Assembly (NCBI GenBank): GCA_021234155.1
Contig: JAJEKV010000006.1
Coordinates: 11,935,318 to 11,999,317, forward strand
DNA: 64,000 nucleotides
Source: Isoetes taiwanensis
Taxonomy: Eukaryota > Streptophyta > Lycopodiopsida > Isoetales > Isoetaceae
Reading direction: 5' to 3'
Shown: in pieces, positions 13,494 through 24,469 of the stretch
Position numbering within the stretch: the first letter of the stretch is position 1
Layout: every line of letters begins with the position of its first letter
Position numbers and translations under genes: made by a program
The notes under the pieces: model-generated
What the model saw: only the letters and a program-made list of their open reading frames with translations
Database searches by the model: none
Told to the model about the DNA's origin: nothing

Positions 13494-15905
13494 ATGGCAC
13501 CGACGGATCGCATCCCGGGAGGTAGAGAGGGTAAGCTTTCAATTGTTGGTTTCTCAATTATTTTCTTGGAAGGAAAACTCCGTAGCAAGAAATCGGGCTC
13601 CTCAGATCTCCCATTCAAGATCCTCCCCGTGCCCACAGCTTTCAAGGAAGGATTTGGATATGGGAAATGGAAAATCACCACACTGTACTCCCAAATAGTG
13701 GCTCGCTGGGTCGCTCCTTGCCGCTATATTCCAACTAATAGAGTTTCAGACTTCATCAATGGGGAGCAAGTAATCATCCAGGTTCAATACTACATTTTAT
13801 AAGCAATGGTCTTTGGCCAAGAGAGAGTGATGCAAAAAAGAAGCGCTGGCCGACGAAACCTATCCAAGATCGTGGAGGTAAGTTGCTCACATCGGCCATA
13901 ACCCACCTCTTAAATTGCGGGTGGTAGTGGTGGTTAGTCATGGAAAGGAGGGAAATGTTTGAACTAAATGATGGTTATCGTACATATAGTTATTGCAATA
14001 CCAAGTCTGAATGAGACCTAGCAAAGGAGGTGCTGATCCACGTGGCCTTCGTGGTGGTTAATGGCCTTAGTTAGTAGTGTGGTCATAATGTGGACTTAGT
14101 TAGTAATAGTGGTTAATGGCCATATTATGCAAGTTAGTTAATGGCTTGTTGCTGTGGTATATATGTTTGAATGTTTCACAAGAATTGAAGTTTGGTTTTA
14201 TTATTGTTTTAGCTACCATCAGGCCAGTGGTCCAAAAAGACCTCGGTGAAGCAACGTGAAGAAGCACAAGACAACTAAAAGCTATGGTTGCCGGGTTAAA
14301 GAGGATGACCCATCATACTCAAAGAGATGAGAGGGCATGAGCATCAAGAGAGGGTGTAGGTGCCATTTCACCACGAAGCAATTGTATTTGAAACCCGAAT
14401 GCACCAAAACAACCTTTCAGATGGAACAAGCATTGATGTGGGAAGGCAAAGTAAGGGCGGTGTTAATGACCCTCAATGTGCCAAGACCGTACCTAAGTAG
14501 CTCCCTTGGTTATCAAAAGAAGAAAGATTGGGCCAGAATCGCTTCTGATATGTAATCACAATCTCACGAGGTATACAGCAAAGATGAAGAGCAATGGCTC
14601 TAAAGTGTAAGAGGATTGGATCCGGTCATTGTGAAGTAAATAGAGATCACCTTCACATGGATGAGATCTCTACAATTTGTCTAGGAAGATAGCATTGGAC
14701 ACGGATGTTATGATGAAAAGACGTTGGTTTAAGTGTAAGGATGTGGGTAGAATTGCAATTTCTCGAATCGTTGTTCTTGTACCAAGAAGGTGTACCATTT
14801 ACCTAGGATAATCACTCCTTTCAAATGAAGATTCTCTTGAACATGGTAAGAATAATGCCGTAGCAATGGACTCAACTTTCAAGACAAACCACCATTGCTA
14901 CACATGATGACCATGGAAATGGTGTACCTGCTCGTCTCGCCTAGCCAGTGTAAGAGGACATCCGACCTTGGCTCGCATTGAAGAATCACATCCATGGGTG
15001 TGGATCCCATCACTTGGCAACCCTCTTGTTTTATCATTGATGATGCCAGCGTAGATTTCAATGCATTGGAAAATGCCTGGGACTCTAATTCTAGAACAAC
15101 AATACAATTGTGCATTTGGCATGTGAGGAGAATTATTGGATGAAAATGCTATTGAAGCAGAAGAACAAGAAGGTTAGAGGGGAGATGTTTAAGGACCTCG
15201 CCACATAATGTATAACGACATGTGGAAGCCATGGAAGATTTGGTAAGGATTATGTGGAGGCTTGTGAGAGGGAAGCTTCTGAGGCTATCGATGAGTTCAA
15301 GGAGAAATACAAATCTGAAAAGGTGGTTGTTACACATGAATGTGCACTTGACTAAGAACACGACTCTGGATCATCACATAAAGAATCTATCCTCATACCA
15401 ACCAAGAGACAAATGCTCGCTTATGAGGCTTATCACAACCAAAACGAAGAGAAAGTTGTGGGTTTCAAGGCACGCCTGTGAGGTGGTGGAGGATTGATTG
15501 GTTGATCTATATGCTCACGCAACACACCTTTGCGACAGTTCAAGAAGGATGAGGGTTTCAGTGAATAAGAGATGCCGAGCACATAGTTGAGACAAAGAAT
15601 TATAGGGGCAGCCTGGTTGGTCTCCCCGATGAGGTCAAGATGGGTTGGAAACTCAAAGAAGGGAGGGTCAAGTGGAGTCAAAATATGGATGCTTGGGATG
15701 AAAGCCGAGAGGTCGCGGCTCCTACCTTGTGGACAATGACATGAGCACCGGTCATCTTCTTTGGGGTATGAAAGGTAACATCTGCAAACACTCAGTCAAA
15801 GTGGACCAAATGATGGCCAAGTATAGTAGGAGGACATTTTTAAGGTTTGTGGAATATTGCATGGTTCTCAAGTCAAGCAAGGCTTGAGAACTTGAGGGCA
15901 TTTGG
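13494..15905 (+). pseudogene. Mutator-like (MULE) transposase with SWIM finger, frameshifted
   Basis: A cut-and-paste transposase of the MULE superfamily, inactivated. The N-terminal part (about 13,690-13,877) holds CRYIPTNRVSDFINGE. It is followed by a probable intron, then KKHKTTKSYGCRV and SIKRGCRCHFTTKQLY (about 14,255-14,390). The DDE-type core shows AMDSTFKTNHH (14,863-14,895), then PSCFIIDD (about 15,021-15,044) and LCIWHVRR (15,108-15,130). Near the end WGMKGNICKHSVKV (15,763-15,804) is a SWIM zinc finger whose first cysteine pair is lost. Pieces are in all three plus frames, with many stops between them. This motif order is typical of ZSWIM/FAR1-related MULE transposases. The upstream start is uncertain (ATG at 13,494 or earlier) and I could not find terminal inverted repeats by eye. 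Confidence 0.8.
13878..14212 (+). other. Probable intron of the MULE transposase gene
   Basis: Exon 1 ends CGTGGAG, followed by the strong donor GTAAGT at 13,878. A pyrimidine-rich acceptor TTATTGTTTTAG ends at 14,212. Conserved MULE sequence lies on both sides and coding similarity is absent between. The intron contains several GGTTAATGGCC / GTTAGTTAATGG phrases at 14,055-14,150 that resemble the minisatellite unit found 2.5 kb downstream. Confidence 0.6.
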
Positions 15906-16595
15906 TGAGGCATACGATGATGGTTTTATTGAGCAATAGGCACCATCTAGTCCGGTAGGATACTCTTGCACATCAAGTACGAACGGAGGATTAAGTCAAT
16001 GGTGAGGAGAAGATCAGACCGAGATTTAAGTATCAGGAGGAGAAGACTTCCCCACCACAAGAATCGAGAGTAGCATAAATGCGAGCATGGCCCGCAGATT
16101 AGGGGAGAGACCATCTGCAGCCTGCAGGTTGCTTTGGAGGCGGCAGACCTCCTACCGAGCTTACTTTGAAGTTATTGAGAGATTGACCACTTGCAAGTTG
16201 GGACACCGCCGTCGCACCCGCCCACCCATCGCGTGGAGGATTTCAATGGAAAGCTGACTGTGAGGTGAGTTCCATTCAGGAGTGCTCAAGAGGCAAAAAG
16301 AAGTTTGTTGGTTCTAGTGTGTTTTCCTTCGAGTGAAGGGCACCTTCAAGAGCGAAGGTTGTGGCCAAACAAACTCATGTCTTTTATAACCCATGTGTCT
16401 TTATAAATGCAATGAAACTAACCTTGCCCTAAGAAAAATAAAAGTTGAAATTGCACATTTTCAGTTTTCTCTCGTGTATTTAACATCGCTTAGTGTTTAT
16501 TTAACAAACCGTTGGGTCAGATTAAGTTCATTTTGGTTAGTGTGTAATATTAATTCTTGGCCAAGCATTAACCAAATTAAAGGCTAATGTGTCCA
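15906..16595. other. Downstream flank of the MULE
   Basis: The first few hundred bases may be decayed transposase C-terminus. CTTTATAAATGCAATGAAAC at about 16,390-16,420 is A/T-rich like a plant 3' end, but no definite polyadenylation site can be set. No other gene is seen. Confidence 0.35.
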
Positions 16596-16599
16596 TGAG

Positions 16600-17080
16600 T
16601 CTTTGGCCACATTAAATCGAATTGGGGTTAATGTGGCCACATGAAGTCTTGGCCATTAACCCATTTTGGTTAATGGGCTATTCTGGCCACATTAACTCGA
16701 ATTGGGCTAATGTGGCCACATGAACCTTGGCCACATTACTCTAATCAGCTAATGTGGCTGCCATAAACTTCCCGGCCACATTAAATTGGGCTAATGTGGC
16801 CACATGAAGCCCTGGCCACTTTAACTAAATTGGGCTAATGTGGCCATGAAGTCTTAACATTTCACACATTAACTGGGAATTGTCATCAAAATATTACGAA
16901 GTGTTCGCCAAGCATTTACCAAATTGCTAATGTGTTCCACATGAAGTGTTGGCCACATTAACCTATTTGTTAATGTATTAGTGAACTTCTCACATTAATA
17001 CCTAGTTAATGGCCACATGAAGTCAGGCCACAACCAATTAGTTAATGTGGCCACATGAAGTCTTGGCCACATCTAATGTT
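16600..17080. repeat. Hairpin minisatellite array A (GGCCACATTAA...TTAATGTGGCC)
   Basis: Roughly ten degenerate units of about 45-50 bp. Each contains TGGCCACATTAA, a short AT-rich spacer (CTCGAATTGGG type), TTAATGTGGCCA and a linker ACATGAAG(T)CTTGG. The two arms are reverse complements, so each unit can fold as a hairpin. Unit length and linker drift along the array. Confidence 0.85.
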
Positions 17081-17084
17081 CAAT

Positions 17085-17350
17085 GGTTGGTTACCTGAAT
17101 AATGTTCAATGGTTGATATTCAATGTTCAATGTTCAATGTCTAATGGTTCAAATAGTTCACAATGTTCAATGAATAATGTTCAATGTTCAATGGTTCAAT
17201 GTTCAATGTTCAAATGGTTCAATGTTCAATGTTCAATGGTTCAATGTTCAATGCCTTCCAATGTTTCCAATGTTCAATGGTTAATGAATAATGTCTCTAA
17301 TGGTTCAATGTTCAATGTTCAATGGTTCAATGTTCAATGGTCTAACGGTT
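17085..17350. repeat. CAATGTT / CAATGGTT heptamer-octamer array
   Basis: About 260 bases are built almost entirely from CAATGTT (7 bp) and CAATGGTT (8 bp), with occasional AATAATGT and CTAATGG variants. It directly abuts hairpin array A. A 112-residue open frame passes through it only because the repeat lacks stops in one frame; it is not a gene. Confidence 0.9.
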
Positions 17351-19134
17351 CAATGGAATATAGCACCAAAGACCAAAGACTAACACCAAAGATCGTGAAA
17401 TTTCAAGAAATTTGCCTGTGAGGACTTCACATTTAAATGAATCATTTCTTTTCATAATTTAGCGTTCGTACCCCTGCAGGCTTGAATACATCGACACGCG
17501 GCGCATTTAAACTCGTGGTATCAATTCGCTGCTTCAGAACCCTAAACTCGCGGAATGCAAATTGGGTCCGGAATCCTAAAACCCTCGCGGAATTGCTTCT
17601 TTACGCTTATAAACGCCATAACATTTTGAAGTGAAGGTGAACCAAATTGAGTCAATCAAAATTTCACCAGAGCCTGTAAAATTCCTAGGGCTTTACATTC
17701 CAGCCGACCACAATTTACTTGAGCCGGAGCACCAAAGACCAAGACCATCACTCCAATCGATGTACCCAAAGACCGCCAGAGAGCCGTATAAAGAAATTGA
17801 AGCATCATTCACGCCAGGAGTGATGTCCTCCGGGATGATGACTCCTGGAGGACCCACAGTTGCTACTGGTTATGCCTTTCCTGTATTAAATTACATCATA
17901 GGTCGACCAGATGCACATGTATAGATCTTTTGTAATAAAGAAGTTTCGCTTTTCGACATGAAAAGTCTCAAATTGCTTACCAAAGAACTTTGAGTCATAA
18001 AAAAGTTTCAGCTTCTAGAGTAAAAGTTCATAGAATATAAAGTTCACCAAAAACCTAAAGTTCCATTCTATTTATTGTCAAATCGTTTCATCACATGTTT
18101 TATCTCTCAGACACAATTAAGTAACTCTTCGTAAAACCCATGTACATGAAATGATAACTGGCCAAGAACAAAATGTCGTTTTACTTGAGCCTTCCTCGCT
18201 TTCTTAGCACTCTGCATCTAGCCGCATTCTTTGTGCTCATACTGCTGTCTCCTCGCACTTGCCCAAACAACATCAACAGAGGGTCTCCGCCTAAACTTGC
18301 AACCGCACTTTGTCAACCATTCCGGACTGACCAAGACAATTCAAGACAATTCATGGAATCACACCAATGTTTCAACGAAGTCAATTTACAAACGCAATTT
18401 GCTCTTGAACTGGCTCCTCAGGCTCCTCAAAGAATCGCTCCCTATTAACCTTCCAATTGGGTGAACCGGATCAACCCTATATCAACATCGGGCCTCAGTC
18501 CCTACCGGCCTCCTCAGGCTTAACTTGCTCCTCGTGATTCTCCCGCCTCCCCAAGCCGCCGCCTCCACAACCAAATTTACGCCATCTCTTCAAATGCTCC
18601 TCCGGGCCCGGCCCCTCTTCCTCCCTTGCCACCCACAATCCTCAATCATTATGCAACACCATTTGTCCCTTTCTTCATCAAAAGCCCTTTCCCGGCCTCG
18701 ATTATCCACTTAATCGGGCCTGGGCTGCATGCTGGGTTGTTGGGCCTGGGCCACAACACCACTACGCCAAGCCTTCGAGCTTCCTCAGAAGATGGGATGC
18801 CCTGAATCGACCACCTTGGTTTTTGCCGCCCACCATCTTTAGATCCACCGCCGGCCGGTAGCTCTCCACATGGGAAGAGAGCTCCATCTCCAATCAATTG
18901 GCCGAATCCGACATATCCGACCCACTAGCCTCGGGCCGTAGTCATTTTCAAGATCCGATGCCATGATCGAATCATAGTCTGTTGCTTGAAGCCAAATCGT
19001 AAATCGGAGTTCTTATTTCTTCCCCAATTTTTGCCTAATGGTATTGTTTCCAATGGTTTGGACAGTGCATAGATTGCCACAGCTGGGCCAATTCTAAAAA
19101 ATTGCCCTCGACACCGCGGGACATTAATCATGGC
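17351..19134. other. Spacer between minisatellite arrays, with unassigned open frames
   Basis: GC-richer than its surroundings. An ATG-less frame at 17,631-17,924 has 97 residues, proline-rich with PGVMSSGMMTPGGPT. A frame starting with ATG at 18,173 (91 residues) begins with a hydrophobic stretch like a signal peptide (LAAFFVLILLS). Between 18,480 and 18,960 proline-rich sequence is readable in several frames, as if frameshifted. I recognise no family, so these may be remnants of a captured gene. Confidence 0.35.
18173..18448 (+). CDS. Hypothetical small frame with signal-peptide-like N-terminus
   Basis: Product not recognised. The frame starts MSFYLSLPRFLSTL and has a hydrophobic core at residues 15-26 (AAFFVLILLS) with a following SPRTCP, which looks like a secretory signal and cleavage region. 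The rest is hydrophilic and has no visible domain. It lies in the spacer between two minisatellite arrays, with no convincing promoter or neighbours in the same frame. It could be a chance frame, or the first exon of a decayed receptor or secreted-protein gene; the N-terminus is the only argument for either. Confidence 0.15.
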   Translation: MSFYLSLPRFLSTLHLAAFFVLILLSPRTCPNNINRGSPPKLATALCQPFRTDQDNSRQFMESHQCFNEVNLQTQFALELAPQAPQRIAPY

Positions 19135-20215
19135 TTATAAGAGGCCACATTAACCCATGCTTTTCATGGATGTATCACAAAGATTTTAAGTGCCACCATG
19201 ATAGAAAGTGTGGTGAAGCTACCTGTCAGCGCGCTTAATAACCCATCATGGGCACATTAAATCTACGGTCACATTAAACCATTTCTAAGCACGTGGCCAC
19301 ATAAATCCATGGCCATACATAATAACCCATGGCTACATTAAACTATTTGATTATCAGGCCACATAAACCCATGGCCACATTAACCAAACTCATGTTGTCA
19401 TCAACCTATTTCTTGCCACGCCGCCACATTAAACCATGGCCACATTAACCTGGCTTTTGGTTAATGGCCACATTAAGCCATGGTCATTATTAAACCATTC
19501 GTGTTGGAATGTGACCACATAAACCCATGGCCACATTAATTATTTTCTCTTGGCTAATGGGCCACATTGTAACCCATGGCCATTATCAATCCCATTTGGT
19601 TAATGTGGCCACATTGCCATGGCCATTATCACCATTTGGTTAATGTGGCCACATAAAGCCATGGCCACATTAACCCATGGTACATAAACTATTCGGAAGC
19701 TAATGTAATATTAACCCATGGCCACATTAACCTATTTGGTTAATGCCATTAACCCATGCACATTAAATCATTCGAAGTTAATGTGGCTACATAAACCCAT
19801 GGCCACATTAACTCCATTTTGGTTAATGGCCATATTGTCCCATGGCCACATCAACCCATTTTGGTTAATGTGGCTATTAGCCATGGCCACACACCGGGTG
19901 GTCACATTACCATTCTCCGCCAATGTGGCCACATTAACCATGGCCACACATTAACTCATTTTGTTACCGTGGTTATTGCCGGCCATGGCCACACGGGTTA
20001 ACCCCATGGCCACATTGGTTCATTTTCCGGTTAATGTGGCCACATAAACCCATGGCCACATTAACTCATTTTTGGTTAATGTGGCCACATTGGCCATGGC
20101 CACATTAACCCATGCGCCACATTAAACCCATTCGTTAATGTGTGACCACTTTAGCCTATGGCCACATTAACCCAAAGTATTAGCCTCATGGTCACTTTAG
20201 CCAAAATTCAATTCA
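19135..20215. repeat. Hairpin minisatellite array C (CCCATGGCCACATTAACC...GGTTAATGTGGCC)
   Basis: About 1.08 kb of degenerate units near 43-45 bp: TGGCCACATTAACC, spacer CATTT or CATTTT, GGTTAATGTGGCCA, linker CATAAACCCA. The arms are perfect reverse complements over up to 14 bases, and CCATGG and TGGCCA are themselves palindromic. It uses the same arm sequence as array A but a different linker (AAACCCA instead of GAAGTCT), so the two arrays amplified separately. Short frames rich in HINPFWLMAT-type repeats inside it are artefacts. Confidence 0.9.
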
Positions 20216-21035
20216 ATAAGAATGTAATATAATATATTTCAGTTGCACACATAAGGCTAATGGTAATTCAATCTAAACAATTTCCTGCTGGTCGTCTGCA
20301 TGGCCTCCGCCCTGACACCTCGGGACGAATACTGTGCATGTATATGGATTCCCACCACAACATGTGGTCGAGGACTTCAAACACTTGCATCCCACCCCCG
20401 CATCACATCTCATGAGCTTTTCCTCCAACCTAGCGTGTTGTCTCATGGCTAGCTTTAACAAAATAGGGGCTTCGTGGTGTTGCCCTCGCCACAGGTGTCC
20501 AAGGCCAAAGTTATTTCTTCATGGCGAATGCCTCTCGCCTTGATAACGCTAAGATTTTCAATTCAGCTATCATTACCCAGTCTGGCTTCACTTACTATTG
20601 TCATCATCTATGTAATGCCGGGCCTGGGTTGAATTTGATCTCACCTTTCTCCACTCTCAGATAAATAAAACGGTACCTACAATCGTGATCACAACAAAAA
20701 TAAAATACCGAATTCATATGAAGGAAAACACAGATGCTCACTTGTAAATGTGTGGACGTCAGTTATCCCTGGCAAGAAGTGTTCCAACGTCCTCAAGCTC
20801 ATTTATGTACTACAATATCTTCAATAGTGAACATTGTAGATCAGACCAACAAGTTGTTGCCTCGTCCTCACCATATCTTCGATTCCTCTTTGATTCAATC
20901 AATTGAAACCCAATGAATTGGCTTTCTAAACCCCAACCCACGACAACTAATAGCACCCCATAGCCCTGATCGCTGTAGTAGCCGCTATACAGTAGACGCT
21001 AAGTACAATGCAAATCATAGTCATAATTCTAATTC
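20216..21035. other. Unassigned stretch right of array C
   Basis: A moderately GC-rich part (20,270-20,560) is open in several overlapping frames on both strands but resembles no family. The remainder is AT-rich and featureless. Confidence 0.4.
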
Positions 21036-21085
21036 TATGGCCACATTAACCACTACGAGATAATGTGGTTGCCATTAACCGCGGT
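21036..21085. repeat. Isolated hairpin-minisatellite unit
   Basis: TGGCCACATTAACC, then TAATGTGG and CCATTAACCGCGG. This is a single copy of the unit found in arrays A and C, about 0.8 kb beyond the end of array C. A CGCCACATTAACCG phrase near 21,508 may be another trace. Confidence 0.7.
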
Positions 21086-21239
21086 TCCACGTGGTGCATT
21101 ACGTGGCAACAAAGGGCTAATTCGGGCCGGTATCCAATCGGCACATACCGCTGAAGCGGGACAAAGCGATGGAAGTGGAGCGCAGATGTATACACGATTC
21201 TATTGAATGGGGCAGTGGCTGGCAGCTCAAGGACTTCGC

Positions 21240-21430
21240 AGTATGGCTGGCGTTGCGTTAATGGGATGGATGTAGTATGGGAAGATGAGATAATCATCTC
21301 CTCGCATGGCATCCCAGGCTCGCCAAGTGACTTCTGCAGGTATGGTTGGCATTGCAGTTAATGGGGGATGGATGCGCTGTGCATGTGCCAGCATGAGATA
21401 TCCATCTCCTGCATGGCATCCCCGCCCCAT
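21240..21430 (+). repeat. Tandem duplication, about 99 bp unit
   Basis: TATGG(C/T)TGGC(G/A)TTGC, GTTAATGGG and GGATGGATG, followed 40 bases later by ATCATCTCCT(C)GCATGGCATCCC, occurs at 21,242 and again at 21,341. Two copies with moderate divergence. Confidence 0.8.
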
Positions 21431-23755
21431 GAATGCGAACCCATGGCTATCAACAATGGATCGGCTTACGCGGCATCGTGACGGCGCAGTCGACATTCTT
21501 ATTTCTCGCCACATTAACCGATCCCGTACCGAGATATATACGGAAAGCCCTCGACATCGCAGCACGATCCGAGCTCCCGCATAAATATATAAGTAAACCC
21601 ATATTCAGAGTGGTTGCCACTTGAGTGGCCTGGGACTCCAAAGAAAGAACGTCCTCGGCCAAGACCGCCCAGCCAGACATGCACCTGACGGCCCCCGGCT
21701 TCCCAACCCCAATGCTCTGGTTTCCCAGCCATGGTGGAATGTAGACGCGCGACCACGTAGGAAAAGAAAATAAGGAGAAACGTAAAATGGTCCGAAAATT
21801 AACGCGGTCCACCGGAGCTTCTCAGCCGATTTGGAATATTAGGGAACTCATTTTTCAAACAAAAATCACATCACAAGAGAAAGTAGGGGATAAATAACAC
21901 CCATATCAAAGAGGTTCAACTTCTTTGCCATAACTTATAGGGACATTTTACTTATTATGAACATAGTGATACTATTCTCACATGATTATCTTCCTTTGTC
22001 AAAGCATTTGGTCTCGCCCTAGTCCAAAAATAAATATATGTCTTAGAGGTGCCTAGAATCAGATGAATGTAAGGTCGTTGGAGGCAAAGATCCAACAAAG
22101 CAATGTGTATGATGTGGTGTGATGCGTCGTGTCAGAGGATGGTAACATGGAGTGACGTACAACACTTCGCGGGCCCAAAACTAATTGACTAGATTGTCGT
22201 TTGAGAGGACATTTTTGTTGCATTGTTAAGCTGGAATATATTCTAACTCACATATGTCACATGATTTACGTGAGTAGGTTTATTGTATATGGTACTACAA
22301 CATTGTTACAAATAGATATTTTAAGTTACTAAGATAAGACTAAGACCAAACAACTTCTACCTCACAAATGTCACTTGATTTTTGTCAGTTAATTACTTAG
22401 TAGTTTCAACATCATACCATACTGGCATCATCACGTAGGACATATAACAGTTCATTTCCTCATGCACACTACACACGATGAGGCTCACCAAGGTGAGCTC
22501 ATGTTGTCTTTTAGTTGTATATGGTAATTCTGTATGAATATTTTGAGCTTTGATATTTGGACTCAAGAATAGATTTTGTTTTTTGTTTTTTGTTTTTTTT
22601 TTTTTTTGTTGGATACACTTGGCAGTCACCCACTTCAATCCCCATGTAGTAAATGGGTTTTTGCACCTTCAGGTGGCTGCTACCCAATGCCAATGAACCA
22701 CCTGGCTATAGGCGACAAGTCTACTTTATTGTTTTTAAGGCATCAAGGGCCACATAAAGGTTTGGACCCATTAGCAGTTTAAGGTCTTACCATTGGCCCA
22801 AGGGTGCATGCGTGGTAGATGATGTTTGGAGTCAACGTTGTGCTTCCTTTTCTATTTCTAATTGAAGTGATATTTTATGCCTCTTGCCTAATATTGGTAA
22901 GGTCTCATGTCTTCATGGATGTTAATACCCCCCCCTCCCCTTGTCCCATACACACCAAAACTCTTGAAATTCTTGTTGATTATGAATAGCTACTGAAAAT
23001 GCAAAGGGATCATTAGAGAGCAAAACATCTTGTAATAGAGAACAGAATGGGGGAAGCCAATCATGCTACACCCATGACTGAAGAATTTGGGAGTGTTGGA
23101 TTCTTCAGTCATAGGGGCAGCAAGAATGGCTGATCCCATTTTGTTCTTCAATGTCAAGCAAAGATAAGCAGATTCTACTAGTTTCTGCAAGGCGACTTGT
23201 CATTCTTGATAAGAGTGGCCCAAGAATCTCCAGGAATGGTGACCCGCTTTGCTTGACATTCTGATAGTTATCACACACGTATACATATCCCCATGTATCT
23301 AAGTAGATAAGGAAGTCGAATGGTAACCAATAGGGTGCTTGTGATCACGTTAGTTTTTTGGATGCCAATTCTAACAATGATTCGCATGCCACGAAGCAGT
23401 TTATATCTTGTGGCTAATAAACAACATGCTAAAGAATTTCCTGTCATTCCTTGTGGCTTAAGAAATGCTTAGATTGATATCTATGGCACATTTAGGGGTC
23501 CCATCTGGGGAATACAGACGAAACCCTTTCTCCCCCAAAGTATCTTACATTGTATTTATGTACGTTTACCGAATGAGGTTAAGTAGAAAAAGCAATCTGA
23601 GGACCCAGCCAAGGGAATTTAGATCTAGAGAGGGCAAAAAGCCCAAGCCTTGCAAGATATCTTTTTTTTTAATAACTTTTCATTTGGTCAAAAAGTTATG
23701 CCATTTCTCCATGGAAGGTGACTTAATCACCTAGATACTTTGAAGCTGCGTGTTT
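21431..23755. other. Non-coding stretch with a T/G-rich low-complexity run
   Basis: Between 22,573 and 22,612 there are T-runs interrupted by single G residues. Two similar phrases, CTAACTCACATATGTCAC (22,242) and CTACCTCACAAATGTCAC (22,358), hint at a weak 110 bp duplication. The frame at 21,450-21,812 (minus) is open for 120 residues in GC-richer DNA but shows no domain. Confidence 0.4.
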
Positions 23756-23930
23756 TTGCAAATTTTGTGACTCACAATTTGATTAGGTAAAGGAACTTAG
23801 AACATTATGATGTGGTTAATGTTTAGACATAACAAGTGCATTTTTTATGCAAATTTAGTGACTCACAATTTGATAAGGTGAAGGAACTTGAACACTATGA
23901 TGTGGTTAATGTTTAGACATAACAGCTGTG
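23756..23930 (+). repeat. Tandem duplication, about 91 bp unit
   Basis: GTGACTCACAATTTGAT and ATGATGTGGTTAATGTTTAG occur in the same order at 23,767 and 23,858. The copies differ mainly by small indels. Confidence 0.85.
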
Positions 23931-24139
23931 TGTCGTATTGTATAGGGAATAATTCCTTTGGAGAAGTAGAGTGTATAAGTAGACAATAGATAGTACTTTT
24001 TACGTCATAACATCATACATGAGAGAACAAGTTGAGTAGATGCAAATTTGGAAGTTGCATAATATCTCTAGACAGCATATGCTTCAGGCACAGGCAATGC
24101 GTAAGGACACAACGATATTTTACTCAAACTAACGAGCTC

Positions 24140-24350
24140 GGAGAGGGGGGGGGGGCACAAGACACAATGTCCATGGATCAAGTGGCAAGGATATTGAAAA
24201 AAAAAGAAAAAAAAAACACACACACACACAATGTCCATGGATCGTGGCAAAGATATTAAAAAAAAAAAAGGGCACAAGGGGGCCATGGTCCATCCAAGGA
24301 AATAAAGAAAACACCATGGTCCAAGTTGCAAGGAGATAAAAAAAAAGGGT
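24140..24350 (+). repeat. Low-complexity block: G-run, CA repeat and CCATGG/A-run minisatellite
   Basis: A run of ten or more G residues near 24,144 is followed by about four irregular units of the form (CAATGT)CCATGG(A/T)C..., AAG(G/T)..., GATA, then a run of 8-12 A. An (AC) repeat lies at 24,215-24,230. Unit length is about 45-60 bp. Confidence 0.8.
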
Positions 24351-24469
24351 GGAAAAAAATATCCCACTTTTTGTAGGTTCAATGAATGGTGGAGGTTAAA
24401 ATAAGGAAGGGGATGAGGAAAAAAAAGCAAGCCTAAAAATACACTAGTTTCTTTCTCCGAGTATTTCAT

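Noticed and set aside
17085-17350. Interstitial telomere repeat
   Set aside because: The unit is CAATGTT/CAATGGTT, not TTTAGGG or any rotation or complement of it.
17083-17421. 112-residue plus-strand frame rich in NVQCSM repeats
   Set aside because: It is the translation of the CAATGTT/CAATGGTT array, which happens to lack stops in that frame.
19718-20001. Open frames reading MATLT/HINPFWLM-type repeats
   Set aside because: They are translations of the hairpin minisatellite in two frames, with no start context or non-repeat sequence.
16600-20215. CRISPR-like array of repeats and spacers
   Set aside because: Units drift continuously, linkers are themselves repeated, and all surrounding coding families are eukaryotic.
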